From Bradyrhizobium sp. 170 (lineage in GTDB: Bacteria > Pseudomonadota > Alphaproteobacteria > Rhizobiales > Xanthobacteraceae), in assembly GCF_023101085.1 (NCBI RefSeq), contig NZ_CP064703.1:8716501-8780500 (forward strand): a stretch of 64,000 bases of DNA, written 5' to 3'. The notes under the pieces were generated by a model that was not told the origin of the DNA, did not search any database, and was given only the letters and a program-made list of their open reading frames with translations. Positions 1 to 9,570 of this stretch are shown in pieces (position 1 is the first letter of the stretch; each line of letters starts with the position of its first letter). The position numbers were made by a program, and so were the translations under genes.

Positions 1-1184
1 CACGACGTGGCCAGCATGTCGGCTGCCTTTGCGCTGGCTTTCTGCAGGGCGGTGAGGCCGGTGCGTTGCGCTTCGGTCGGATGCACCCGCGCCTCGATCT
101 CCTCGGCCGGCCATTGCAAGCTCGAGGATTGCGTAACGTCGCAGGGCCGCGCAACGGACCTGTTACGGCGCCGCTCGGTCTTCCTTTCCTGATCTTCAGC
201 GACAGCGTTCAGCCGCGCTTTCTGCTCGTCATTCAGCAGACCGTACAGCTTGTCCAGCGCCGGCTGCACGGTCGCGACACCAGAAATCATCGCCTCGATG
301 CGTTGCTGCATCGAGGCAAGCCGGCCGGACGCCGTCAGCGCAACCGTGGTCGGGCACGCCGCCTTGATCTTCTGCGCTGAAGTCACCGATGCATTGGCGA
401 GATCGTCGAGGGCTGCGCGTTGCGGCTCGGTCGGCTCGATCGCCTGCGCGATCAGGTCGATCGGCAGGCCGGCAATTTCGCGGCTGTCCTCGCCGCATAA
501 CAGCCCGAGCCGGTCCGGCCCGGCGTCGGGAGAACCACGCGGCGGCAGGTAGCCCGCAAGACCCTGATAGTCATAGGGGCCGAACAGGCCGGCATAAATG
601 TCGTCGTAGCCGTAGTACCAGAACGGGGCGCCGACACGCGGCCCCCATAGCGCATAGTCATAGATGTCAAAATAGGCGAACGGCCAGAACAGCGGTCCGA
701 CCCAGCCGTATCCGCCGTTGCCGTGCCGCCACCAGCCGCCGCCCCTGGACCGTCCGTATTGCCACCCTGCGAGCGCCGCGCCCGCGGTCACGCTGGCCCG
801 TACCGCGGGACGATGTAGCGCTGCGGTATGGCGATAGCTGCGGGCAAGTGCGCGCGCGTTCAGCGCCCGGCCGCCGCCTGCGAAATTCATGCGCTGCGCG
901 GAAAACGAGCGGTGTCCGGAGAATGAACGGTGTCTGGAGAACGAACGGAAATGCGCCGCCCTGCCGTGAAAATGGCCGCCGCCATGGTGCCGGCCGCCGA
1001 AATGGTGGCCGTGACCATGACCACCACCGCGATGGCCGCCGCCATGATGACCGCCGCCGCGGCCACCTCCGTGGCCGCCGCCATGACCGCCTTTCGCGAT
1101 TGCAAAGTCCGCCACGGACAGCACCGTTGCGAAGACAATCGCGGCAATTCCCAGTGCGATCTTTGACATGGTACGTCCCATCAT
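1..1184 (-). CDS. LTXXQ-motif (Spy/CpxP-like) exported protein, His/Gly-rich N-terminus, 3' end cut by window
   Basis: Reads without a stop from an ATG at 1184 (in-frame ATGs also at 1181 and 1169) to the left edge, 394 codons visible. The first ~25 residues form a signal peptide. Then comes a segment of about 45 residues made almost only of Gly, His and Arg, then aromatic Gly/Tyr/Trp-rich sequence. The C-terminal half is helical and carries LTXXQ-type motifs such as LNDEQKARL (about 220-245) and PTEAQRTGLTALQ near the edge, as in periplasmic Spy/CpxP-type proteins that sense envelope stress or act as chaperones. The Gly/His segment suggests metal binding, which is inference. Its true C-terminus lies outside the window. 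Confidence 0.8.
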   Translation of the reverse strand, partial: MMGRTMSKIALGIAAIVFATVLSVADFAIAKGGHGGGHGGGRGGGHHGGGHRGGGHGHGHHFGGRHHGGGHFHGRAAHFRSFSRHRSFSGHRSFSAQRMNFAGGGRALNARALARSYRHTAALHRPAVRASVTAGAALAGWQYGRSRGGGWWRHGNGGYGWVGPLFWPFAYFDIYDYALWGPRVGAPFWYYGYDDIYAGLFGPYDYQGLAGYLPPRGSPDAGPDRLGLLCGEDSREIAGLPIDLIAQAIEPTEPQRAALDDLANASVTSAQKIKAACPTTVALTASGRLASMQQRIEAMISGVATVQPALDKLYGLLNDEQKARLNAVAEDQERKTERRRNRSVARPCDVTQSSSLQWPAEEIEARVHPTEAQRTGLTALQKASAKAADMLATS

Positions 1185-1374
1185 GGTCGCACGTCCCAGC
1201 GCCGCTATGCCGCGAGCTTGGCGGCACATGGATGAACGCTGACTGAACGGCAGGGTTCCCGGCGACGCCATGGCCGCGCCTTCCGCAACCCGCCCTGTGC
1301 GGCAGACCGGTTGCGCCCGATCACGGCTTGTGAAAACTAGCAACGACCATCCCCTCCCGGCAGGATTTCCACCC

Positions 1375-2349
1375 ATGCGGATTTGCGTTTTCGGTGCGGG
1401 CGCCGTCGGCAGCCATTTTGCGGTGCGGCTCGCACTGGCAGGCCATGACGTTTCCTGCGTGATGCGGGGTGCGCATCTGGACGCCGTGAAAGCCAACGGG
1501 CTGACGCTGCGTGTTGGAAATGGCGAGTTCAAGGCGAAGGTGCGCGCATCGAGCGACCCGGCCGCGCTGGGCCGCCAGGACGCCGTCATCTGCACGTTGA
1601 AAGCCACCGGCCTCTCCATCCTCGCGGACGGGCTGCAGCCGTTGCTCGGCGAAGATACCGCCGTGGTGTTCGCGCAGAATGGCATTCCCTGGTGGTACGG
1701 TATCGGGCTCTCGCCCGGGCATCCGCCGGTGCCGGATCTGGCCTTCCTCGATCCTGGCGGACGCTTGCGCGCCGCGATCCCGAAGCAGCTTATCGTCGGT
1801 GGCGTAGTGTTTTCGTCGAATGAAGTCGTCGCCCCCGGCGTGGTGGCGAACCTTTCGCCTGAGCGCAACCGGCTCCTGATCGGCGAGTGCGACGACCGCG
1901 CCAGCGAGCGGGTCGCGAAACTGCGTGCAGCCCTGAACGAAGCTTCGATCGATTCGCCCAAGGTAACGCAGATCCGCGAGACGATCTGGTCAAAACTCCT
2001 GACCAACATGTCGATGTCGGTGCTGTGCCTGTTGACCGGGCAGACCGCGCGCGCCGTGCGCGACGATCCGGCGCTTGCCGAAATCGTGCCGCGCCTGCTC
2101 GACGAGGCCAACAGCGTGGCGCAGAGCTGCTTTCCCGAGGTGAAGCGCGTCACGCGCTCCGGCCCCGCGCCGGACCACAAGCCTTCGATCCTGCAGGATT
2201 ACGAACTCGGCCGCGCCATGGAGATCGACGTGCTGGTCCGCGCGCCCGCCGCATTCGCGCGCGCCGCAGGACTTGCGACGCCGATGCTCGACATGATGGC
2301 GGCGCTCGCCATCCGCCAGGCGCGCGACAAGGGGCTCTATCAGGGTTGA
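1375..2349 (+). CDS. 2-dehydropantoate 2-reductase-family protein (ApbA/PanE-like)
   Basis: 324 aa from the ATG at 1375, where the Rossmann strand starts at once (MRICVFGAGAVGSHF; GAGAVG at residues 7-12). The frame is open upstream to 1270, but that extension is low-complexity and unlikely to be coding. Ketopantoate reductases use NADPH to make pantoate for coenzyme A. The N-terminal NADP-binding domain, the central QNGIPWW segment and the helical C-terminal domain with the conserved KLLTNMSMS stretch all fit the family. A second paralogue lies at 20363-21367, so either may be a catabolic 2-oxoacid reductase rather than PanE itself. No symbol is assigned for that reason. Confidence 0.85.
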   Translation: MRICVFGAGAVGSHFAVRLALAGHDVSCVMRGAHLDAVKANGLTLRVGNGEFKAKVRASSDPAALGRQDAVICTLKATGLSILADGLQPLLGEDTAVVFAQNGIPWWYGIGLSPGHPPVPDLAFLDPGGRLRAAIPKQLIVGGVVFSSNEVVAPGVVANLSPERNRLLIGECDDRASERVAKLRAALNEASIDSPKVTQIRETIWSKLLTNMSMSVLCLLTGQTARAVRDDPALAEIVPRLLDEANSVAQSCFPEVKRVTRSGPAPDHKPSILQDYELGRAMEIDVLVRAPAAFARAAGLATPMLDMMAALAIRQARDKGLYQG

Positions 2350-2372
2350 AGGCCGGGCTGTTGCAAACCCGG

Positions 2373-3353
2373 TCAGAGCGCCTCCAGTCCGAGCCGCTTG
2401 AACAGCTTCCGGTCGGCCTCGTCCTCAGGATTGCCGGCCGTCAGCAAGGTGTCGCCGACGAAGATCGAATTCGCCCCAGCAAAGAAGCACAGCGCCTGCA
2501 TCTCGTCGGTCATGGCCGAGCGGCCCGCCGACAGGCGGACATATGATTTCGGCATCATGATGCGCGCCAGCGCGACGATCCGGACAAACTCGATTGGCGC
2601 GATTGGCGCTGCCTCGGCGAGCGGCGTGCCGGCGATCGGAATCAGCATGTTGATCGGAACGCTTTCCGGCGGCTCGGCGAGATTCGCAAGCGTAACCAGC
2701 ATTTCGACGCGGTCAGCTTCTTCCTCGCCCATGCCGAGGATGCCGCCGCAACACACTTTCATGCCGGATTGCCGGACATTCTCCAGCGTGTCGAGGCGAT
2801 CGGCAAACGTTCGCGTCGAGGTCACCTGCGGGTAATAGCGCGCCGACGTATCGATATTGTGGTTGTAGTAGTCGAGCCCCGCCGCGCTGAGGCGATCCGA
2901 CTGGTCGCGGTCCAGCATTCCCAGCGTCATGCAGGTCTCGAGCCCGAGCGCCTTCACCGCGCCGACCATTTCAACGATGGCGTCCATGTCCCTCGGCTTC
3001 GGATTGCGCCATGCCGCGCCCATGCAGTAGCGCGTCGCGCCGCCGTCTCGCGCTTTCCGCGCCTCGGCGACGACCTTTTGGACATCCATCAGCTTCGAGG
3101 CGGCAAGCCCCGTCGAATGATGCGAGGACTGACTGCAATAGCCGCAATCTTCCGGGCAACCGCCGGTCTTGATATTGAGCAGCTTGCTGAGCTGCACGCG
3201 GTTGGGATCGAAATGCCGGCGGTGAATGGATTGCGCCTTGAACAAGAGATCGTTGAACGGCAACCCGTACAGCGACCAGGCGGCCTCGCTCGTCCACTCC
3301 GGAGCGTCCGCAAGCGGCGCCGTCACAGCCAGTTCATCCCGCACTTCGAGCAT
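2373..3353 (-). CDS. bioB: biotin synthase
   Basis: 326 aa, usual BioB length. A radical-SAM enzyme that inserts sulfur into dethiobiotin in the last step of biotin synthesis. The SAM-cluster motif CPEDCGYC is present (Cys 66, 70, 73), followed by the family's [16 protein letters not shown] and GGILGMGEE segments and the C-terminal [12 protein letters not shown]. The start is ATG at 3353. It stands alone: other bio genes are not in the window, and it converges with the upstream reductase gene, 23 bp away. No riboswitch-like sequence was noticed upstream. Confidence 0.96.
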   Translation of the reverse strand: MLEVRDELAVTAPLADAPEWTSEAAWSLYGLPFNDLLFKAQSIHRRHFDPNRVQLSKLLNIKTGGCPEDCGYCSQSSHHSTGLAASKLMDVQKVVAEARKARDGGATRYCMGAAWRNPKPRDMDAIVEMVGAVKALGLETCMTLGMLDRDQSDRLSAAGLDYYNHNIDTSARYYPQVTSTRTFADRLDTLENVRQSGMKVCCGGILGMGEEEADRVEMLVTLANLAEPPESVPINMLIPIAGTPLAEAAPIAPIEFVRIVALARIMMPKSYVRLSAGRSAMTDEMQALCFFAGANSIFVGDTLLTAGNPEDEADRKLFKRLGLEAL

Positions 3354-3538
3354 CCTTCAATTCTCCCGATCCTGATTGCCCCGCGAAGCCGTCATCGCAC
3401 GCTGGCGAAGCTGATGCCAGCGGCGTGCGCCGTGCGCGTAAAAAATTGATGGCCGGCGCAAACCGGCATTGACCGCGCAGCGGCGGTCGTATCACTCTCG
3501 CCCCCGTTCAAGAAAAAGAAAACAGGCGGGAACCGAAC

Positions 3539-4321
3539 ATGCACGTCAAAGGCAAGGTCTGCGTCGTCACGGGAGCTGCGAGCGGTATCGGCGAAGCAGT
3601 GGCACGCGCCTATGCGGAGGCCGGCGCGCGCGGCGTCGTCGTCGCCGACCTCAAGACATCGCGCGACAGACTGGCCAAGGTCGCCGGCGACATTGACGGC
3701 TTGCCGATCACGGCCGATGTCGGGCTGGAGGAAGACATCAAGGCGCTGATCGCCGCGGCCGAAGACAAGTATGGCCCGGTCGATGTGTTCTTTTCCAATG
3801 CCGGCCTTTCGCGCAAGGGACAGGAGACCGCCTCCGATGCCGATTGGGACGTGAGCTGGCGCGTCCATGTCATGAGCCACGTGTTCGCGGCACGCGCCCT
3901 GGTGCCTGGCATGCTCGCGCGCGGATCCGGCTATCTGCTCAACACCGCGTCCGCGGCAGGCCTGCTGGCGTCGCTGAACTCGATGCCCTACGGCGTGACG
4001 AAAAATGCTGCGGTCGCGCTCGCCGAACATCTCGCCATTCAATATGGCGATCGCGGCATCCGCGTGTCCGTGCTCTGCCCGCAATCGGTGCAAACCGGCA
4101 TGACGACGCCCGGCCCGAGCGCCGCGCGGGTCGACGGCGTGCTGCAGCCGCCGGAAGTGGCGCGCATGGTGATGGAGGCGATGGAGCAAGAACGCTTTCT
4201 CATCCTGTCGCACCCGCAGGTCGCCGAATACATGCAGCGCAAGGCGTCCAATCACGACCGCTGGATCACCGGCATGCGCCGGCTGCGCGACAAGATCTAC
4301 GGCGCGCCGCAATCAGCTTGA
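3539..4321 (+). CDS. SDR-family NAD(P)-dependent oxidoreductase
   Basis: 260 aa classical short-chain dehydrogenase. The cofactor motif TGAASGIGEA lies near residues 11-20, the NAG motif near 85, the catalytic Ser in NTASAAG and the YGVTK active-site Tyr-Lys near 150. The substrate cannot be read from the sequence. The start is ATG at 3539, where the cofactor-binding strand begins (MHVKGKVCVVTG). The 3' end overlaps the convergent racemase gene by 9 bp. Confidence 0.9.
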   Translation: MHVKGKVCVVTGAASGIGEAVARAYAEAGARGVVVADLKTSRDRLAKVAGDIDGLPITADVGLEEDIKALIAAAEDKYGPVDVFFSNAGLSRKGQETASDADWDVSWRVHVMSHVFAARALVPGMLARGSGYLLNTASAAGLLASLNSMPYGVTKNAAVALAEHLAIQYGDRGIRVSVLCPQSVQTGMTTPGPSAARVDGVLQPPEVARMVMEAMEQERFLILSHPQVAEYMQRKASNHDRWITGMRRLRDKIYGAPQSA

Positions 4322-5047
4322 CGTCTTTGGCGCGAACGGCGCCAATATGCCGTCGTATTTTTTCACACCCGGTGACGCATATGAACCGCGGCGCGATGTC
4401 ATGAGCTTCAGGCCGGCCAGCGCCTCGGCCTGTTTTACCGCAGCCGCAACGCCGTCGACGACGGGAACGCCGAATTTCTGCGACAGTTTTTGTGCGAGAT
4501 CAGCCATCCCCGCGCAGCCCAGCACGATCGCTTCCGCGCCCTTTTCGAGTGCGCGGGCAATCTCGGCCTCAAGTTTCACTTCCGCACCGGAGCCGGGCTT
4601 GTCGAGATCGAGCACCGCGACGTCGCAGGCGGTGACCTGTGCCCTTTCAGCAAAGCCGTAGCGGCGCACCAGTTCCTCGAGCGGCACAATGGAGCGCGGC
4701 AGCGTGGTGACGACGGCGATCCGCTTGGCAATCTGGCCCGCGGTCACCAGTGCCGCCTCGCAGATGCCGACCACCGGAAAACGCGCGGCGGTCCGGGCGG
4801 CGTCGAGGCCGGTGTCGTCGAAACAGGCGACGATCGCCGCGTCAGCGTCCGGCGCATTGAGGAGCGCCTGGATCAGGCCGGGCACGGCGAACGCCTCATC
4901 GTAATAGCCCTCGATCGATACCGGCCCCATCGCCGACGTGACGGCGGAGATTTCGGTGCCGGGGCTAGCGACGGCGCGCGCTGCGGCGCCGATCGTTTCG
5001 GTCATCGAGGCGGTCGTGTTCGGATTGACGATCAGGATTTTTGTCAT
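4313..5047 (-). CDS. Asp/Glu/hydantoin racemase-family protein
   Basis: 244 aa. It begins with the typical MTKILIVNPNTTASM strand and carries the two expected cysteines, one in VACFDDTGLDAAR and one in VLGCAGMADL, which act as the acid/base pair in cofactor-independent racemases of this superfamily. Relatives include hydantoin racemase, aspartate racemase and maleate isomerase; the pattern is closest to hydantoin racemase-like proteins, but the substrate is unproven. ATG start at 5047. It converges with the SDR gene with a 9-bp overlap. A bipartite repeat lies just upstream (5093-5213). Confidence 0.88.
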   Translation of the reverse strand: MTKILIVNPNTTASMTETIGAAARAVASPGTEISAVTSAMGPVSIEGYYDEAFAVPGLIQALLNAPDADAAIVACFDDTGLDAARTAARFPVVGICEAALVTAGQIAKRIAVVTTLPRSIVPLEELVRRYGFAERAQVTACDVAVLDLDKPGSGAEVKLEAEIARALEKGAEAIVLGCAGMADLAQKLSQKFGVPVVDGVAAAVKQAEALAGLKLMTSRRGSYASPGVKKYDGILAPFAPKTSS

Positions 5048-5092
5048 GGATGCATCGTAGCCGGGATGGCGAACGGCGCAACTCTATCATCC

Positions 5093-5213
5093 GTCGTCCC
5101 TGCGAACGCAGGGACCCATACGCCGCGGCCTTGCGGAAAGGGCACAAGGGGAGACGGCATACTTCAACAATGAACTGCTGTGGTTATGGGTCCCTGCGTT
5201 CGCAGGGACGACG
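5093..5213. repeat. Repeat family A, copy 1
   Basis: Two inverted arms about 28 bp long (5093-5120 and 5185-5212). Each contains its own small palindrome around TCCCTGCGAACGCAGGGA, with about 64 bp of variable sequence between them. The same arrangement recurs at 19612, 26765, 43875, 58445 and 62966. It is intergenic here. Confidence 0.9.
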
Positions 5214-5219
5214 CCTGAG

Positions 5220-5903
5220 CTAGCCGATAATCCCATCCACCCACGCCACGAACGCATCCAGCGCCTCATCCATCACCTCGCGATCATTCCGCCCCGAACT
5301 CCTCAGCACATGGAAGGAATGATCGGCGCCATCAAGCAAATGCAGCGCCGCCCGCGATCCAAGGCCTTTGGCGACAGGCTCGAGCAGACTCAATTCCGCC
5401 AGCGCATCGCGCGTGCCTTGCAGGAACAGCGTCGGGATTTTGACATCGGCGAGATGCCTGGCCCGATCGCTGGAAGGCTTTCCGGCCGGATGCAGCGGAA
5501 AACCGAGAAACGCCAGCCCGCGAACGCCGGGCAAGGGCGAAAGCGCCTGCGCCTGCGACGTCATTCGTCCGCCGAACGATCGGCCACCGGCGATCAGCGG
5601 CAGTGCGGGACAGCGCCGCCCGGCTTCCGCCACCGCCGCTCGCACCGCGGCGTGCGCGACCGCGGGCGCATCGGGCCGCTTGCTGCCTTTTTCCATGTAG
5701 GGAAATTGATAACGCAGCGTCGCAATGCCGCGCCCGGCCAGGCCACCCGCAACCGTTTCCATCGACGCATGAGTCATGCCTGCACCGGCGCCGTGCGCGA
5801 ACACGTAACACGCGCGCGCCTGCGGCGGCCGCATCACCAACCCGGAGACCGCCTCATTGGGCCCAATCTCAATTCGGAGCAATTCCGGCTCGGCTGCCTT
5901 CAT
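5220..5903 (-). CDS. alpha/beta-fold hydrolase (Tex30/KANL3-like family)
   Basis: 227 aa. YVFAHGAGAGMTH forms the oxyanion region near residue 35, GGRSFGGRM near 107 is the nucleophile elbow (Ser), and GADHSFHVL near 200 holds the His. This is the layout of small bacterial hydrolases called Tex30-like or dienelactone-hydrolase-like. Substrate unknown. ATG start at 5903. The stop codon lies only 7 bp from repeat A copy 1. Confidence 0.85.
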   Translation of the reverse strand: MKAAEPELLRIEIGPNEAVSGLVMRPPQARACYVFAHGAGAGMTHASMETVAGGLAGRGIATLRYQFPYMEKGSKRPDAPAVAHAAVRAAVAEAGRRCPALPLIAGGRSFGGRMTSQAQALSPLPGVRGLAFLGFPLHPAGKPSSDRARHLADVKIPTLFLQGTRDALAELSLLEPVAKGLGSRAALHLLDGADHSFHVLRSSGRNDREVMDEALDAFVAWVDGIIG

Positions 5904-6140
5904 GTGATCTATCCGACACTCTGCTGCACGATCGGGACTCTATACTGGAAAAAGCCGGGCGAGCGATGACCCAGCCGACCGCGTCCCGGCCCGAGGAATC
6001 GGATTTATGGACAGACCTGTAGCGCCACTATAAGATGGCATCATATTCAACCGCACGCCGAGGGTGATTCGCCTTCCGGCGTTTTTTGATAATAGACCGA
6101 TATTGCGCGCAATCGACGCGGTTTTGAAAAGGGGCAGGCC

Positions 6141-7988
6141 ATGCGTGGCAAGAGGATTGCGAAAATTGTGATCGCGCTGGCGATCGTCGGCATCGCTTAC
6201 AGCGCCTTGAAGGACGATATCGCCAAGCTCTGGCAAGATCTGCATGTGAAGATCGTGGAGCATCCCACACCGAAGAAAACCGTCTGGCTCGACCAGGGCA
6301 TCGCTAAGGACAAACTGAGCTGGTTCTATCACGCCGACCAGGGAACGCGGACCTTCGGCTTCCCCTATGAGTGGTTCATGGCGCTGGAGCAGCCGACAAT
6401 TTCGTGGCTGCCCTTCACCAAGGTCGGTCTCTTCAGCGACACCGCCTATCTCGATCGCTATGGCTTCATCGCGGATACCATCATCCCCGGCAAGGAGGCG
6501 CTTCCGATCGGGTTCGCGAAAGGCACCCCGATGCTCGATTCTACGGGCGCGGTATGGCGTAACCCGCGCACCAAGAAGGAGATGATCGGCGTCGGCCTGA
6601 CCTGCGCGGCCTGCCACACCGGCAGCTTCACCTACAAGGACACCGCCGTCGTCATCGACGGCGGACCGGCGCTCACCAATCTCTTCGCGATGAAGCAGGG
6701 CATGGGCATCTCGCTCTTGCTGACGCGCTACTGGCCCGGCCGGTTCGACCGCTTCGCCGAGCGCATCCTGGGACCGGACGCCACGCTCGACGACCGCGAA
6801 ACGCTGAAGAACCAGCTCGAGCAGGCTCTCAATCAGTACAAGCAGGTCAAGAACCTGGAAGAGCGCGTCGCCTCCCAAAGCATCCAGGAAGGTTACGGAC
6901 GGCTGGACGCCCTCAACCGGATCGGCAACCAGGTGTTTTCAATCGACCTGAAGAAGCCGGAAAACTACGCCGGCTCCTCCGCACCGGTGCATTACCCACG
7001 GATCTGGAACACGCCGTGGTTCGACTGGGTGCAGTATAACGGCTCCATCATGCAGCCGATGGTGCGCAACGCCGGCGAGTCGCTCGGCGTGTCGGCGGAG
7101 CTCAATCTCACCGAGCCGTCGAAGGGACTGTATAAATCGAGCGTGGACGTGGATCAGCTGTTCAAGATGGAGCAGATGATCAAGGGTGACACGCAGCCGA
7201 ACGCCAAGACTGGTTTTCCGGGCCTGAGATCTCCGAAATGGCCGGCCGACATTCTGCCGCCGTTCGACCAGAAGCTGGCCGACAAGGGCGCCGAGCTCTA
7301 CAAGACCCATTGCCAGGAATGCCACCGCCCGCCGGTGACGAGCGAAGCCTTCTACGACTTCAACAACAAGGATTGGTGGACCAGGAACCAGGCCGGCGAG
7401 CTGATCCTCAAGGTCGAGAATATTCCGATCTCGCATATCGGAACCGATCCCGCACAGGCGGCAGACATGCTCAACCGAACGGTCGCGGTGCCTGAAAATC
7501 TCGGGATCAAGAGCAGCAGTTTCGCGTTCGCGCTGGGCGAGCTGGTCGAGAAAACCGTCAACTATGTCTTCGACCAGAAGAAGCCGCCCGCGAGCCCCGC
7601 GGAGCGGAAGCGGATCGACGGCTATATGCCGAACGAACTCCGGGGTGAGCTTGCCTACAAGGTTCGTCCGCTGAATGGCGTCTGGGCGACGCCGCCCTAT
7701 TTGCACAACGGTTCAGTGCCGACCATCGATGATCTGCTCGGCGACCCGGATAAAAGGCCGCCGACATTCTATCTCGGCAGCCGCGAATACGACCCCGTGA
7801 AGCTCGGCTACAAGACCGACCCGATCACCAACGGTTTCGTATTCGACACTTCCATTCGCGGCAACTCGAACAGAGGCCACGAGTTCAGGAAGGACTATAA
7901 CAAGGACAAGGAAATCAAAGGCGTGATCGGGCCGGCGCTGTCGGAGAGCGATCGAAAGGCGCTGATCGAATACCTCAAGACGCTTTGA
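6141..7988 (+). CDS. exported di-haem c-type cytochrome (cytochrome c peroxidase / RoxA-like)
   Basis: 615 aa with an N-terminal hydrophobic signal or anchor (KIVIALAIVGIAYSAL). Two CXXCH haem sites are visible: CAACH at residues 155-159 and CQECH at 391-395. The spacing of some 236 residues and the overall length resemble the di-haem peroxidase superfamily including the rubber oxygenase RoxA, and are much longer than classical bacterial cytochrome c peroxidases (about 320-350 aa). The C-terminal WATPPYLHNGSVPT segment is typical of di-haem peroxidase-fold proteins. ATG at 6141 follows GGGGCAGG. Alone in its unit; function unproven. Confidence 0.85.
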   Translation: MRGKRIAKIVIALAIVGIAYSALKDDIAKLWQDLHVKIVEHPTPKKTVWLDQGIAKDKLSWFYHADQGTRTFGFPYEWFMALEQPTISWLPFTKVGLFSDTAYLDRYGFIADTIIPGKEALPIGFAKGTPMLDSTGAVWRNPRTKKEMIGVGLTCAACHTGSFTYKDTAVVIDGGPALTNLFAMKQGMGISLLLTRYWPGRFDRFAERILGPDATLDDRETLKNQLEQALNQYKQVKNLEERVASQSIQEGYGRLDALNRIGNQVFSIDLKKPENYAGSSAPVHYPRIWNTPWFDWVQYNGSIMQPMVRNAGESLGVSAELNLTEPSKGLYKSSVDVDQLFKMEQMIKGDTQPNAKTGFPGLRSPKWPADILPPFDQKLADKGAELYKTHCQECHRPPVTSEAFYDFNNKDWWTRNQAGELILKVENIPISHIGTDPAQAADMLNRTVAVPENLGIKSSSFAFALGELVEKTVNYVFDQKKPPASPAERKRIDGYMPNELRGELAYKVRPLNGVWATPPYLHNGSVPTIDDLLGDPDKRPPTFYLGSREYDPVKLGYKTDPITNGFVFDTSIRGNSNRGHEFRKDYNKDKEIKGVIGPALSESDRKALIEYLKTL

Positions 7989-8008
7989 GGTTATCCGCAC
8001 ACAACCGC

Positions 8009-8027
8009 GGCCGGGCTCCGCCCGGCC
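8009..8027. terminator. GC-rich hairpin after the cytochrome gene
   Basis: Perfect 8-bp stem GGCCGGGC / GCCCGGCC with a 3-nt loop, 21 bp after the stop codon. No T-tract follows, so intrinsic termination is only a possibility. Confidence 0.45.
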
Positions 8028-8075
8028 CGCTATTTCAACCGCAAATGCGCGTCGCAGATGGATCAGGCGGCGCGC

Positions 8076-8318
8076 TTACCGGCTGGCAACCAGCCGCAGA
8101 TGCGGCTTGATCGTCTCTTCCAGCTCGACCTTGAGCTGATGCACGCGCGGATCACCCGAGCGCGCCGCGCACACCGAATATTGGTTGACCGAACACGCCA
8201 GCGCGTGCCGCTCTTCGGCGGTCCGCGTCACCTGCGGGCTGGACAGCCTCAGGACCATCCCGCCGAGTTGCACCAGCATTTCGTCGAGCGCCCGATCCAC
8301 TCCGGCAATTTGATCCAT
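8076..8318 (-). CDS. small hypothetical protein
   Basis: 80 aa, not recognised. ATG at 8318 is preceded by GAGGGAG at good spacing, which supports a real gene. It is soluble and mainly helical in appearance, with two cysteines (ALACSVNQYSVC) near the middle and a Glu/Lys-rich C-terminal helix. No signal peptide. It lies alone between the cytochrome and an esterase gene. Confidence 0.6.
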   Translation of the reverse strand: MDQIAGVDRALDEMLVQLGGMVLRLSSPQVTRTAEERHALACSVNQYSVCAARSGDPRVHQLKVELEETIKPHLRLVASR

Positions 8319-8559
8319 CGCACCACTCCCTCTGAACGGAGTAATGAGCGGCGCGCCCGCCCGTTCCCCGCGCGCGCCCGTTTATGGATAACGAAAAGTA
8401 AACGGAGCACGATTCTATCAACGCGTGGCCCGCGCATCTGCTTGCAGGACTCATAATCAATTGAAGGAAATCGGCCGGTCTGATCAGGCCCCACGCCGCG
8501 ATTGCGGCGCCCGCGCCCGTTACCTATGCTGCCGCCTCGTTCCATGTGAGGCGCCCTGC

Positions 8560-9522
8560 ATGATTCCACCGCTCGATCCCGTCGTCGCCCAGATCATTCC
8601 GCTGTTGCCGCTGCGCGATGCCACGACGATGACGCCGCAGAGCGCGCGCGAAGCGCTGCGCGCGCTGGCGGCTGCGCGCGCGGCGGTTCCGCCGCCGCCG
8701 GTGATGAGCGCGGAGGACATCAAGGTGAAAGGCGCCGCCGGGTTCCTCAACGCGCGGGCCTACCGCAACTCGAGCGAGAAATCACCAACCGTGGTGTTCT
8801 TTCACGGCGGCGGCTGGGTCGCCGGCGATCTCGACACCCATGACCGGCAGGCGCGCTGGCTTGCGATCGAGACCGGCGCGGTCGTCATCTCGGTCGATTA
8901 TCGCCGCCCGCCCGAGGTGCGCTTTCCCGGCGCCTTTGAGGATGCCTTCGCGGCGACAAAGGACATCGTCGCCCGCATCGCCGAATTCGGCGGCGACGAA
9001 AAGCGCGTCGGCGTGGCCGGTGACAGCGCCGGCGGCAATCTGGCGGCCAGCACCGCGATCGCCTGCCGCGACGCCGGCATCAAACTGGCGGCGCAATTGC
9101 TGGCCTATCCCGTCACCGACGTTTTCGGAAACTTCGCCGATGCAAAAGAAAACGCGCGCTTTCCCTCGCGCAACGAGAACGCGGAAGGCTATTTCCTCAC
9201 CCGCGTCACCATGGAATGGTTTTGCGGCCATTACCTCGCCGACAAGACGCACGGCACCGACTGGCGCGTGTCGCCGCTGCGCGCCAAAAACCTTGCAGGC
9301 GTAGCACCGGCGATCGTTGCGACCGCCTGGTTCGATCCGCTGCGCGACGAGGGTAAGGCCTACGCCGATGCGCTTGCCGCCGCCGGCGTTCCGACCAGCT
9401 ATTACGACGGCCTTGGCCTGATCCACGGCTATTTCGGCCTCGGCGAGGCGTCGGAGACCGCCAAACGCGAAGCGCAACGCGCACGGGTGGATTTCAAGGT
9501 GCTGCTGGAAAAGGGCGTGTAG
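8560..9522 (+). CDS. alpha/beta hydrolase, HSL-type (GDXG) esterase
   Basis: 320 aa from the ATG at 8560, preceded by GTGAGG; the frame is open back to 8425 without a better start. It has the HGGGW oxyanion-hole motif and the GDSAGG nucleophile motif of the hormone-sensitive-lipase family, then a C-terminal DPLRDEG Asp and LIHGYFG His. These enzymes hydrolyse short-chain acyl esters. Physiological substrate unknown. Confidence 0.9.
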   Translation: MIPPLDPVVAQIIPLLPLRDATTMTPQSAREALRALAAARAAVPPPPVMSAEDIKVKGAAGFLNARAYRNSSEKSPTVVFFHGGGWVAGDLDTHDRQARWLAIETGAVVISVDYRRPPEVRFPGAFEDAFAATKDIVARIAEFGGDEKRVGVAGDSAGGNLAASTAIACRDAGIKLAAQLLAYPVTDVFGNFADAKENARFPSRNENAEGYFLTRVTMEWFCGHYLADKTHGTDWRVSPLRAKNLAGVAPAIVATAWFDPLRDEGKAYADALAAAGVPTSYYDGLGLIHGYFGLGEASETAKREAQRARVDFKVLLEKGV

Positions 9523-9570
9523 GCCGCGACATCGCGAGCCGCAGCAAGCGAAGCCGTCGCATGCCGAAAA

